Positions 1-6,801 are shown, numbered from the stretch's first letter. The stretch is 10,893 bases of DNA from Deltaproteobacteria bacterium (GCA_016218905.1 JACRCS010000428.1:1-10893), one strand, 5' to 3'. The notes: a model not told the origin generated them from the letters alone. Program-made: numbers and translations.

Positions 1-339
1 GAGCCGGGCCGGCGTTCGGCGTCGAGATGGGCCGGTGGGCGGTGCCCACCAGCCTCCGTGTGAGTGGTCTCCAGACCACGAATTCGGCCGAAGGCCGATC
101 CAGTCGGACAGACCCATCGCGGCCGGGAGGCCGCTCCCACAAAAGCCACAAACTGCCCGAAGGCCGAGCTTTTGTCGAAGACGGTTACGGTAGGGTGGGC
201 TCGGCCCACCAATCTTCGGAGAAGGTGGGCGAAGCCCACCCTACGCCTACATGGCAACAGCTGCCACATCGGTAGTCTTATTTGAGCCTATGGGGCGGTG
301 CCCACCAGCCTCCGTGAGAGTGGTCTCCAGACCGCGAAT
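1..339. repeat. Intergenic mosaic of REP-like palindromes
   Basis: I see no credible gene in this stretch. It is packed with short perfect hairpins. GGTGGGC-NNN-GCCCACC occurs at 34-50, 194-210 and 224-240, and a shortened copy lies at 293-306. GTGGTCT-CC-AGACCAC occurs at 64-79, with a weaker variant at 320-335. CGGCC-GAA-GGCCG is at 85-97, and GCGGCC-GGGA-GGCCGC at 119-134. Hairpins with G/C-rich arms and 2-4 nt loops scattered between genes are typical of REP-type dispersed elements. They lie downstream of the lipoyl gene, which ends at 340 on the minus strand, so they could also block transcription or protect the 3' end. There is no U-tract, so they are not classical intrinsic terminators. 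Short reading frames here simply read through the palindromes and resemble no protein I know. Confidence 0.75.
37..85. repeat. 49-bp direct repeat, copy 1
   Basis: Positions 37-85 match 293-341 at an offset of exactly 256 bases, with only two mismatches (61/317 and 78/334). The block runs from GGGCGGTGCCCACC through the GGTCT-CC-AGACC hairpin to GAATTC. It contains two hairpins, one of which is degraded in copy 2. The arrangement suggests a two-hairpin mobile or recombinogenic unit rather than independent single REPs. Confidence 0.85.
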
Positions 340-341
340 TC
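293..341. repeat. 49-bp direct repeat, copy 2, abutting lipoyl gene
   Basis: This is the second copy of the block at 37-85 (47 of 49 identical). Its right end overlaps the first two bases of the plus-strand triplet TCA (340-342), which is the TGA stop of the minus-strand lipoyl gene. The repeat therefore begins exactly where the reading frame ends, and the stop may have been supplied or shifted by the repeat's arrival. Similarity beyond the block fades quickly (AATTCGGCCGA versus AATTCATCCGA). Confidence 0.85.
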
Positions 342-582
342 ATCCGACGCGGATCCTCCCGACCACGGCGCCGGGGCAGACGGGCTCGCCGGCGGTTACG
401 AGGATCTCCGAAAGGATGCCGCCGGCCTCCGCCTCCACCTCGAAGACGGCCTTATCGGTCTCCACCTCGAAGAGGGGCTCGCCGGCCTCCACCGGGGAAC
501 CCGGCGAGGCCCGCCAGCCCACCAGGAGCATCGTCTCCACCTCGCGGCCGAGCTCGGGTGCGAGGACGTCGATCAGGGTCAT
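340..582 (-). CDS. Stand-alone lipoyl (biotinyl/lipoyl-attachment) domain protein
   Basis: This 80-residue protein consists almost entirely of one lipoyl domain of the 2-oxoacid dehydrogenase E2 type. The lipoylation hairpin reads EVETDKAVFEVEA with the acceptor lysine at residue 44. The conserved glycines GG (54-55), G65 and G71 and the closing VVGRIRV strand (73-79) are present. In full E2 proteins this domain swings a lipoyl arm between active sites. Here no linker, E1/E3-binding domain or acyltransferase domain follows, because TGA comes right after the domain. The ATG at 582 is chosen because GGAGG lies 4 nt upstream; the frame stays open further upstream only through a 9-bp repeat array. 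It lies 126 bp after the lipoate ligase stop and is probably co-transcribed with it. It could be a free acyl or aminomethyl carrier, or an E2 cut short by the repeat at 293-341. The family call is firm; the partner enzyme is unknown. Confidence 0.85.
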   Translation of the reverse strand: MTLIDVLAPELGREVETMLLVGWRASPGSPVEAGEPLFEVETDKAVFEVEAEAGGILSEILVTAGEPVCPGAVVGRIRVG

Positions 583-591
583 GGGACCTCC

Positions 592-645
592 AGGGAAATC
601 AGGAAGACCAGGAAGATCAGGAAGATCAGGAAGACCAGGAAAACC
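592..645. repeat. 9-bp tandem repeat array A (six units)
   Basis: Six consecutive 9-bp units begin at 592, 601, 610, 619, 628 and 637, with plus-strand consensus AGGAAGAYC. The outer units are more diverged (AGGGAAATC and AGGAAAACC). The array fills the gap between the ligase and the lipoyl gene and abuts the lipoyl gene's GGAGG site. Because the unit is a multiple of three, the lipoyl frame stays open through it as a Pro-Leu/Asp repeat, but the ribosome site argues that it is not translated. Confidence 0.85.
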
Positions 646-708
646 GGCTAAGGTCGAGGGGACCGTGCCCACCCTCGAACCTACGCTCCTCAATCTCAAC
701 CTGCTCTT

Positions 709-1326
709 CTACACCAGCCCCGGCAGCCGGCGTGCCAGCTCCGGCCGGAGGGCTTCCGCCAGGCTCCCGCAGGAGAGCTCCGGTCTGGTCTGGGAGAGGT
801 TGACCACGAAGTCCCGATGGGACCGCCCCCGCCGGTACTCCGGTTCGCGGCTCGGATGCGCGAGGTAGAGATCCAGGAGGGAGAGGTCGGCCGAGACGAG
901 GAGGCTCGCCTGGTAGAAGAGGAGGCGGCGGCGCCGGAAGAGGCTCGAGCCGAGGAACTTCCGATCCCCGAGACAGAGGTCGCCCGTGCCCCGCTGGACC
1001 GCGGGGACCCCCACGGCCTCGGCCAGGCACTCGGCGAGAAGCTCCACGGTCCTGCCGAGATAGCTCGCGTCGAGCTCCCGCTCCACGAGCTTCGCGACGC
1101 TCACCACGAGGCACCCGGGGGCCAGCACCACCGCCCCTCCCCCTCCCAGGCGCCGCAGGATCGGCACGCCGTCGGCGAGGCAGGCGTCCTCCCGGACCTC
1201 CCGCTCCACCGCGTTGCTCCTCCCGAGGACGATCGCCGTCCGATCGGGCTCCCACGTCCGGAGGGAGAACGGCGCGCCGGCCTCCACCTCCCCCAGCAGG
1301 TCCTCGTCCCGCGAGGGGGCGTTCAT
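709..1326 (-). CDS. Lipoate-protein ligase family protein (LplA-like)
   Basis: This 205-residue protein is related to the BPL/LplA/LipB fold and is predicted to attach lipoate, or transfer lipoyl/octanoyl groups, to a lipoyl-domain lysine. Visible motifs are the RRLGGGGAV nucleotide/lipoate-binding loop (58-66) followed by PGCLVVSVA (70-78), GDLCLGDRKFLGSS (115-128) with the expected catalytic lysine K123, and EYRRGRSHRDFVVNL (163-177). These match the compact 'lipoate--protein ligase family' more than E. coli LplA, and there is no C-terminal accessory domain (E. coli LplA is about 337 residues). The ATG at 1326 overlaps the TGA of the upstream kinase-like gene (ATGA). The next gene downstream encodes a lone lipoyl domain, its most likely substrate. 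One oddity is Gly where many relatives have Ser/Thr before the GGG. It is well supported as family member; ligase versus transferase activity cannot be decided from sequence alone. Confidence 0.85.
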   Translation of the reverse strand: MNAPSRDEDLLGEVEAGAPFSLRTWEPDRTAIVLGRSNAVEREVREDACLADGVPILRRLGGGGAVVLAPGCLVVSVAKLVERELDASYLGRTVELLAECLAEAVGVPAVQRGTGDLCLGDRKFLGSSLFRRRRLLFYQASLLVSADLSLLDLYLAHPSREPEYRRGRSHRDFVVNLSQTRPELSCGSLAEALRPELARRLPGLV

Positions 1327-2297
1327 GCGGCCCGCGCCGCGAACGCCGCGGCACCGCGGAGCCCGGCCCGGAGAAGCTTCAGCTTGAGAGCGAAGCCTTC
1401 CGCACGGGTCCCCCCCCCGCCCTCCCCCCGGTCTTCCTCCTTCCGAGAGAGCCGGGCCTCGGTCTGGAGACAGAGGAAGCGCAGCGCCACGCGGCGCAGG
1501 TAGGCGGGGAGCACTCCGAACTCCGCCCCGCCGAGACCCCGCACGTCGCGGTAGCCTGCCAGAAAGGCGCGCGCCCGCTCGCCGGAGATGCCGGGCCCGC
1601 TCCACGCACCGTCGGCGAGCACGAGCGCCAGGTCGAAGACCCAGGGCCCCCGACCCGACCGTTCGAACCCGAGGAACGCCACCCGCGGCGAGGGTCCTTT
1701 CCCGAAGAGGAGGTTGCGGGAGAGGAGGGCGCCGTGGACGAGCCCGCTTGGGAGCTCTTCTTCCGGGACGTCCTGCTGGAACTCGGCTTCCGAGTCGAGG
1801 AGCTCCGCGCACCCCGGGTCGCGCGTCCGGAGCCGGCGCGCGAGCTCCCGTGCCAGCGGGCAGAGCACGCGCGAGAGGTGCGCTCCTTTCTCCGAGAGGG
1901 GGAGCCCCTCGCCCGCGAGGTGGAGCCGTCCGAGGGCCGTTCCCAGCGCCGCCAGGTGGGCGGGCCCCGGCGACGACAGCACCCGGCCACCGAGGAGAGG
2001 CGCGAGGACCGCGGGCCTTCCTCCGAGCGACTCGACGGACCCGCTCGCGCCACGAATCGGCCTGGGGCAGGGCACGCCCCGCTCCGCGAGGGTCTCCGAG
2101 AGGACCGCCGCCGCGGTGACCTCGTCGGGCGTCGCCGCGTCGTAGACCGTGACGACGTAGCGAGTGTCTCCCGCGCGGACGACGTACCTGCGCTCCTCTC
2201 CCGGCGCCTCGAGCGCCCTCCAGTCCCGCAGCCGACCGGCGCCGAAGGAGGAGAGGAACGCCTCGAGCTCGGCGGCATCGAAGCCCGGGGCTCTCAC
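1323..2297 (-). CDS. Homoserine-kinase-II/APH-fold protein, probable pseudokinase
   Basis: This 324-residue protein resembles the ThrB2/aminoglycoside-phosphotransferase superfamily. The N-lobe has RRYVVRAGDTRYVVTVYD (36-53). The stretch LAERGVPCPRPIRGASGSVESLGGRPAVLAPLLGG follows (70-104), and LGTALGRLH is at 118-126. The catalytic region keeps the family frame but not its key acids. LPSGLVHGALLSRNLLF has Ala190 where HxD has the catalytic Asp, and VAFLGFE has Gly210 where the IDF motif has the metal-binding Asp. The codons GCC and GGG are clear in the DNA. His188, Asn195 and the structural FDLA (221-224) remain. It is therefore predicted to bind a nucleotide or small molecule weakly, or to act as a scaffold, rather than phosphorylate homoserine. 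The GTG start at 2297 overlaps the ksgA stop by 4 bp, and the 3' end overlaps the lipoate ligase start. It could instead use an unconventional active site. Confidence 0.75.
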   Translation of the reverse strand: MRAPGFDAAELEAFLSSFGAGRLRDWRALEAPGEERRYVVRAGDTRYVVTVYDAATPDEVTAAAVLSETLAERGVPCPRPIRGASGSVESLGGRPAVLAPLLGGRVLSSPGPAHLAALGTALGRLHLAGEGLPLSEKGAHLSRVLCPLARELARRLRTRDPGCAELLDSEAEFQQDVPEEELPSGLVHGALLSRNLLFGKGPSPRVAFLGFERSGRGPWVFDLALVLADGAWSGPGISGERARAFLAGYRDVRGLGGAEFGVLPAYLRRVALRFLCLQTEARLSRKEEDRGEGGGGTRAEGFALKLKLLRAGLRGAAAFAARAA

Positions 2298-3106
2298 GGG
2301 GGCTCCTCCTCTCGGAGGGCGAGGGTGAAGAAGGCGTTGGCGAGCCGGATCCACGCCTCTGCCGTGAGCTCCTCGGCCCGCTCGGTTCCCGAGAGTTCCG
2401 CCGCCGCCAAGGCGTCCTCCGCCGTCGGGCCGGCGGCCTTCAACGAGTTCCGGAGCATCTTTCGCCTCTGTCCGAAGCCGAACGCCGTGGTCCGCCAGAG
2501 AGTCGCCTCGTCGTCCAAAAGCGCCACCGGCCGCTCCAGCACGTCCAGGTGGACGACCTCCGAGTCCACCTTCGGGCGAGGCCGGAAGGCCCCGGCCGAC
2601 ACCCGGAGCACGGGCCGGATCCGGCAGAAGGCCTGCGTCATGACCGAGAGCCGCCCCCTGGCCTTCGTACCGGGGGGAGCCAGGAGCCGCTCCGCGACCT
2701 CCTTCTGCAGCATGACGGTCATGGACCGGAAGGCGGCCCGCTCCCGGAGGAGCTTGGCGATCAACGGACCGGAGATATTGTACGGCAAATTCGCGACGAG
2801 CCGAAACGGACCGCCTGCCGCCCGGGCCAGCTCCCGGTAGTCGACCTCCAGCGCGTCCGCGTGCTCGACGCGCACCCCGGGGAGCCGGAGCCCCGCCAGG
2901 TACTCGACCCTCCGCTCGTCGGCCTCGAGCGCCCGCGCCTCGGCCGAGGCGTCCGAGAGCGCCCGGGTGAGGCCGCCGGGACCGGGTCCGATCTCGAGGA
3001 CCGCCTCGCCGGGCTGCACGCCCGAGGCCTCCACGATCCGCCGGAGGACTTCGGGGTCGGAGAGGAAGTGTTGGCCGAGGCTCTTCCGGGGCGGGGGAAC
3101 CTTCAC
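2294..3106 (-). CDS. ksgA: 16S rRNA (adenine1518-N6/adenine1519-N6)-dimethyltransferase KsgA
   Basis: KsgA/RsmA dimethylates two adjacent adenines in helix 45 of 16S rRNA during late 30S assembly, using S-adenosylmethionine. The 270-residue protein has the family N-terminus RKSLGQHFLSDP (7-18), the SAM-binding EIGPGPGGLT (38-47), the catalytic NLPYNIS (106-112), the FRPRPKVDS signature (174-182) and the C-terminal FGFGQRRKMLRNSL element that contacts rRNA. Length is normal. The GTG at 3106 is chosen because it forms a GTGA overlap with the tsaD stop and places SLGQ at the usual distance from the start. Upstream extension would run inside tsaD. The downstream kinase-like gene also overlaps by 4 bp. 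Confidence 0.95.
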   Translation of the reverse strand: MKVPPPRKSLGQHFLSDPEVLRRIVEASGVQPGEAVLEIGPGPGGLTRALSDASAEARALEADERRVEYLAGLRLPGVRVEHADALEVDYRELARAAGGPFRLVANLPYNISGPLIAKLLRERAAFRSMTVMLQKEVAERLLAPPGTKARGRLSVMTQAFCRIRPVLRVSAGAFRPRPKVDSEVVHLDVLERPVALLDDEATLWRTTAFGFGQRRKMLRNSLKAAGPTAEDALAAAELSGTERAEELTAEAWIRLANAFFTLALREEEPP

Positions 3107-4128
3107 CCGAGCTCCTCGACCGGCCAGGTGGGGACTGCGTTCACGTCGAGGCCCGCGCGCACGCCGGCGAGGAAACGGTGGCGGCCCGCGTTGGCCACCA
3201 TGACGGCGTTGTCCGTGCAGTACCGGGGCCGGGGGATCCGGACCTCGAGCCCCGCCTCGGCGGCCCGGTTCGAGAGCTTCTCCCGGAGCCGGGAGTTGCA
3301 GGCGACGCCTCCGCACGCGACCACCGTCTCCACGCCCGTACGACGGGCCGCGCGGAGGGTCTTCTCCACGAGGGTGTCGACGACCGCTTCCTGGAACGAG
3401 GCGCAGACGTCCGCCAGGTCCCGGCCCTCCGGCTCCCCTGCCCGCTCGCAGTGCGTCCGCACCGCCGTCTTCAGCCCGGAGAAGGAGAAGTCCAGGTGCT
3501 CCGAGTCCAGCATGGGCCGCGGGAAGCGGATCCTTCGAGGATCCCCTTCGCGGGCGAGCCGGTCGACGTGGATGCCGCCCGGATACCCGAGCTTCAGGAG
3601 CTTCGCCACCTTGTCGAAGGCCTCGCCCGCCGCGTCGTCGAGGGTCTGGCCGAGGAGGCGGTACGTTCCCCGCGCGGGCGAGAGGTAGAGGGCGGTGTGG
3701 CCGCCCGAGACGACGAGCCCCACGAACGGCACCGGCACGTCGCCCTCCAGGAAGGCCGCGGAGAGGTGGGCTTCCAGGTGGTTGACCGGGACGAGGGGGA
3801 GGCCCTGGGCCCAGACGAGCGCCTTCGCGAAAGAGAGGCCGACGAGGAGCGCGCCGATGAGCCCCGGACCCTGGGTGACCGCCACGGCCGTCAGCCGGTC
3901 GAGGGACGTGCCGGCGTCCCGCAGCGCACGCTCGACGGTCGGGAGGACCGCCTCGGCGTGGGCGCGGCAGGCGAGCTCCGGGACGACCCCGCCGTACTCG
4001 CTGTGGAGCTCCGCCTGGCTCGCCACCACGTCCGAGAGCACCTCCCGCTCCCCGCGCAGCACCGCCGCCGCCGTCTCGTCGCAGGAAGTCTCGAGAGCCA
4101 AGATCAAAGTTTCGGGTTCAAGGCTCAA
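3103..4128 (-). CDS. tsaD: tRNA N6-adenosine threonylcarbamoyltransferase TsaD
   Basis: TsaD (Kae1/YgjD/Gcp family) transfers the threonylcarbamoyl group to A37 of ANN-decoding tRNAs, working with TsaB, TsaE and TsaC, none of which is in this window. The 341-residue protein has LETSCDETAAAVL at 12-24, the metal-binding pair H117 and H121 in VNHLEAH, VSGGHTALY (140-148), the CGGVACNSRLRE segment (272-283) and the metal/active-site D306 in YCTDNAVM. The start is a TTG at 4128 with GGAG 8 nt upstream. A second TTG at the LILALE position would shorten it by 7 residues but has no visible ribosome site. It is the first gene of a co-translated run with ksgA. Confidence 0.95.
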   Translation of the reverse strand: MSLEPETLILALETSCDETAAAVLRGEREVLSDVVASQAELHSEYGGVVPELACRAHAEAVLPTVERALRDAGTSLDRLTAVAVTQGPGLIGALLVGLSFAKALVWAQGLPLVPVNHLEAHLSAAFLEGDVPVPFVGLVVSGGHTALYLSPARGTYRLLGQTLDDAAGEAFDKVAKLLKLGYPGGIHVDRLAREGDPRRIRFPRPMLDSEHLDFSFSGLKTAVRTHCERAGEPEGRDLADVCASFQEAVVDTLVEKTLRAARRTGVETVVACGGVACNSRLREKLSNRAAEAGLEVRIPRPRYCTDNAVMVANAGRHRFLAGVRAGLDVNAVPTWPVEELG

Positions 4129-4158
4129 AGCTAAGCTCCGGGGGCTTGCACGGACCTA

Positions 4159-4230
4159 GGACCAATAGGACCAATAAGACCAATAAGACCAATAAGACCA
4201 ATAAGACCAACCAGGCTAACAAGATCAACA
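4159..4230. repeat. 9-bp tandem repeat array B (about eight units)
   Basis: The gap between the PhoH stop and the tsaD start holds a 9-bp array with plus-strand consensus RGACCAATA. Units start at 4159, 4168, 4177, 4186 and 4195, with decayed units at 4204, 4213 and 4222. The first five units are nearly perfect and decay is one-sided toward PhoH. It is locally A/T-richer than the flanking genes. The unit length matches arrays A and C but the sequence differs. Confidence 0.88.
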
Positions 4231-4234
4231 GACT

Positions 4235-5545
4235 TTAGAGCACATTCGCCGCGAGCTCCGCCAGCGGGCTCCGCTCGCCGCGGCTCAGGGTGACGTGGGC
4301 GGCGATCTCCCTGTCCTTGAAGCGCTCGACGCAGTAGCTCAGTCCGTTGCTCGTCGAGTCGATGTAGGGGTTGTCGATCTGGTAGGGGTCCCCGGTGAGG
4401 ACGACCTTCGTGCCCTCCCCCGCCCGGGTGATGATGGTCTTGATCTCGTGGGGCGTGAGGTTCTGCGCCTCGTCCACGATGATGTACTGGTAGGGGATCG
4501 AGCGGCCCCGGATGTACGTCAACGGTTCCAGGGCCAGGAGGTCCATGTCCATCAGCTCCTGGTAGCCGCGCGTCCGCTTCCCGTCCCGCCCCTGCGCGCC
4601 GGCGAAGAGGAAGTCGACGTTATCGAAGATGGGCTGCATCCACGGCCTCAGCTTCTCCTGCACGTCGCCCGGGAGGAAGCCGATGTCGCGGCCCATGGGG
4701 AAGATCGGGCGGGAGACGAGGAGGCGCTTGAAGACCTGCTCCTCGACGGCCTTCTGGAGCCCAGCGGCGATGGCGAGGAGGGTCTTGCCCGTGCCCGCCT
4801 TGCCCACGAGCGTCACGAGCTGGATCGAGTCGTCGAGGAGGGCGTCGAGCGCGAAGCGCTGCTCTCGGTTTCGCGGATGGATGCCCCAGATCGGCTCTTT
4901 CGGGATCCGGAGCTGCTCGACCCTGCCGAGGGCCTTCCGGTAGCGGGAGAGCGCCGTGTGCGCGGGGTTCGCCTGGTCGACCAGGTTCACGAACTCGTTG
5001 TCGTGGAGCTCGCCCGAGACTTCCACGCGGCCCGTCCGATAGAAGGAGTCGACCGCCGCCCCCGGCACCAGGACGTCCTGGATTCCGGTGTAGAGCTCCT
5101 CCAGACTCACTTTTCCGCGCTCGTAGTCCTGGGCGTTGATGCCGAGGGCGTTGGCCTTGATGCGCAGGTTCGTGTCGTTGGTGACGAAGACGACGGGCAG
5201 GTCTTCGATGTCTCGGAGACCGAGGCAGACGGCGAGGATCAGGTTGTCGCCCTTCGTGGCGGTGACCTCCGGCGGCAGCTGCCGGGCGTACTCCATCCCG
5301 AACGAGACGCGCAGGAGCCCTCCCCCTTCGAGCTCGATCCCCTTGCGCAGGTCGCCCTTCTCCCGGAGGCCGTCCAGGAATCGGGAGACCTGGCGGGCGT
5401 TCCGGCCGATCTCGTCGAGGTTCTTCTTGAAACGGTCGATCTCCTCGATCACCGTGATGGGGACGTTCACCCGGTTGTCCTCAAAGCGGACGAGGGCCTC
5501 GGGATCGTGGAGGAGGACGTTTGTGTCCACGACGAAGTTCTTCAT
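4235..5545 (-). CDS. PIN-PhoH family ATPase (PhoH2/YlaK-like)
   Basis: This 436-residue protein fuses an N-terminal PIN ribonuclease domain to a C-terminal PhoH-type P-loop ATPase. Relatives have been shown to act as RNA helicase-nucleases. PIN acids are visible as D7 in VDTNVLLHD, E34/E35 in VIEEID, D100 in KGDNLIL and D124 in TNDTN. The ATPase has Walker A GKAGTGKT (248-255), Walker B IIVDEAQN (355-362) and the VVLTGDPYQID stretch. Length is normal for the PIN-PhoH class and longer than plain PhoH/YbeZ. The ATG at 5545 is preferred because AAGGA lies 4 nt upstream. An ATG at 5557 would add four residues but has no clear ribosome site. It is flanked on both sides by repeat-filled gaps, so it may be transcribed as its own unit. 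Confidence 0.93.
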   Translation of the reverse strand: MKNFVVDTNVLLHDPEALVRFEDNRVNVPITVIEEIDRFKKNLDEIGRNARQVSRFLDGLREKGDLRKGIELEGGGLLRVSFGMEYARQLPPEVTATKGDNLILAVCLGLRDIEDLPVVFVTNDTNLRIKANALGINAQDYERGKVSLEELYTGIQDVLVPGAAVDSFYRTGRVEVSGELHDNEFVNLVDQANPAHTALSRYRKALGRVEQLRIPKEPIWGIHPRNREQRFALDALLDDSIQLVTLVGKAGTGKTLLAIAAGLQKAVEEQVFKRLLVSRPIFPMGRDIGFLPGDVQEKLRPWMQPIFDNVDFLFAGAQGRDGKRTRGYQELMDMDLLALEPLTYIRGRSIPYQYIIVDEAQNLTPHEIKTIITRAGEGTKVVLTGDPYQIDNPYIDSTSNGLSYCVERFKDREIAAHVTLSRGERSPLAELAANVL

Positions 5546-5569
5546 GCGTTCCTTCATGGGAAGTGCACC

Positions 5570-5661
5570 GTTCAGGGTGGCTATTCCGAATTCCGAATCC
5601 CGAATTCCGAATTCGGTTCAGGGTGGCTATTCCGAATTCCAGATTCCGAATTCCGAATTCG
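5570..5661. repeat. 46-bp tandem duplication rich in GAATTC
   Basis: Positions 5570-5615 and 5616-5661 are head-to-tail copies matching at 43 of 46 positions. Each starts with GTTCAGGGTGGCTATTCC and then runs into smaller repeats of TTCCGAA and GAATTC, so the element is a repeat within a repeat. It occupies most of the 119-bp gap between the PIN-PhoH start and the cysteine desulfurase stop. Frequent self-complementary GAATTC gives several small hairpin options but no obvious terminator. Confidence 0.9.
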
Positions 5662-5664
5662 ATC

Positions 5665-6801
5665 CTATAGGCTCGCCAGCTCTCGTAGCGCCCGGACGAG
5701 CGCCTCCGCGTCCTTCAGCGTATTGAAGGGGCCGAAGCTCGCGCGGACCGAACCCTGGGGAAGGGAACCGAGGGAGCCGTGGGCGTCGGGGGCGCAGTGG
5801 AGGCCCACCCGTACCGCGATGCCGTACACCTCGTCCAGGGCGAAGCCCACGTGGGCGCCGTCCCGGCCCTCGAGGTTGAACGAGACGACCGCCACGCGGC
5901 TCTCCGCCTCGGCGGGCCCGTAGAGGATGAGCCCCGGGATCCGGGCGAGCTCCGGCAGCACGTACCGGAGGAGCTCCTCCTCGGCCCTCCGGACCGCCCC
6001 GACTCCCCGCTCCAGCAACCACCGGACGCCGGCGCCGAGGCCCGCGATGCCGGGCGCGTTGAGTGTCCCGGGTTCCAGGGCCTCGGGGAGCTCTTCCGGC
6101 ATGGTGCGGAGCTCGCTCAGGTTGCCCGTCCCTCCTTCGACCGTCGGCGCGAGCTCGACGCCCGGCGCCACGTAGAGGAAACCCGTGCCCTGGGGTCCCA
6201 GAAGCCCCTTGTGGCCGGGCGCCGCGAGGAGGTGGACCCCCAGATCGTGCACGTCGAGGGGCAGCGCGCCGGCCGTCTGCGAGGCGTCGAGGAGGAAGAG
6301 AAGGCCCTTCCGGCGACAGAGCTCACCCACCGCGGCGGCGTCCTGGAGGGTTCCGCAGACGTTGGAGGCGTGGTTGAGGACGACGAGCCTCGTGTTCGGC
6401 CGCAAGGCCCGTTCCAGCGCAGCCGGAGCCACCCGGCCCTCCCGGTCCGCCTCCACGAGCGTCCGCTCGACGCCGCTCCGCGCCAACTGGTGGAGGGGCC
6501 GGAGCACGCTGTTGTGCTCCATGGTGGTGGTGACCACGTGGTCCCCGGCGACCAGGCTTCCCTTCAGCGCCTGGTTCAAAGCGTAGGTCGCGTTGAGCGT
6601 GAAGACGATCCGCGACGAGTCCGCGACGCCGAGGAGTTCGGCGAGCGAGGAACGCGTCTCGAAGACCAGGCGGGCGGCCTCCAGCGCGACGCGATGGCCC
6701 GACCGCCCCGGGTTCGCGCCGATGCGCAGGGCCTCGTCCACGGCCTGGTAGACGGATTCGGGTTTGGGGTGCGTGCTGGCCGCGTTATCGAGGTAGATCA
6801 T
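5665..6801 (-). CDS. Cysteine desulfurase-family aminotransferase class V protein
   Basis: This is a PLP enzyme of the NifS/SufS-like group, predicted to remove sulfur from cysteine as a persulfide (or act on a related substrate) in the cytoplasm. The 378-residue protein opens with MIYLDNAASTHPKP. It contains H96 in TTTMEHNSVLRPL, the PLP-pairing D172 in LLDASQTAGA, the Schiff-base lysine K198 in APGHKGLLGPQGTGFLYV and the catalytic cysteine C336 in VGLHCAPDAHGSLG, followed by GSVRASFGPFNT. The RxGLHCAP form and the compact length fit the 'cysteine desulfurase family protein' branch rather than housekeeping IscS. No Fe-S scaffold, TusA or YedF-like partner is adjacent, so the acceptor is unknown. 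The ATG at 6801 has no good ribosome site, but the protein start matches the family exactly. Confidence 0.9.
   Translation of the reverse strand: MIYLDNAASTHPKPESVYQAVDEALRIGANPGRSGHRVALEAARLVFETRSSLAELLGVADSSRIVFTLNATYALNQALKGSLVAGDHVVTTTMEHNSVLRPLHQLARSGVERTLVEADREGRVAPAALERALRPNTRLVVLNHASNVCGTLQDAAAVGELCRRKGLLFLLDASQTAGALPLDVHDLGVHLLAAPGHKGLLGPQGTGFLYVAPGVELAPTVEGGTGNLSELRTMPEELPEALEPGTLNAPGIAGLGAGVRWLLERGVGAVRRAEEELLRYVLPELARIPGLILYGPAEAESRVAVVSFNLEGRDGAHVGFALDEVYGIAVRVGLHCAPDAHGSLGSLPQGSVRASFGPFNTLKDAEALVRALRELASL

Noticed and set aside
27..285. Two overlapping small plus-strand frames in the left repeat region
   Set aside because: They read straight through REP-like hairpins, have no ribosome site and no protein-like pattern.
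583..699. N-terminal extension of the lipoyl protein through a Pro-Leu-rich repeat, like an E2 linker
   Set aside because: A GGAGG site directly precedes the ATG at 582, and the repeat is non-coding in type. The frame is open only because the unit is 9 bp.
4159..4230. Possible CRISPR array
   Set aside because: The units are 9 bp and contiguous with no unique spacers, so this is a simple tandem repeat.
4295..5923. 542-codon plus-strand open frame opposite phoH and the desulfurase gene
   Set aside because: It mirrors real genes in high-GC DNA, crosses the 46-bp repeat gap, has an Arg/Asp/Val-rich composition and no recognisable motif.
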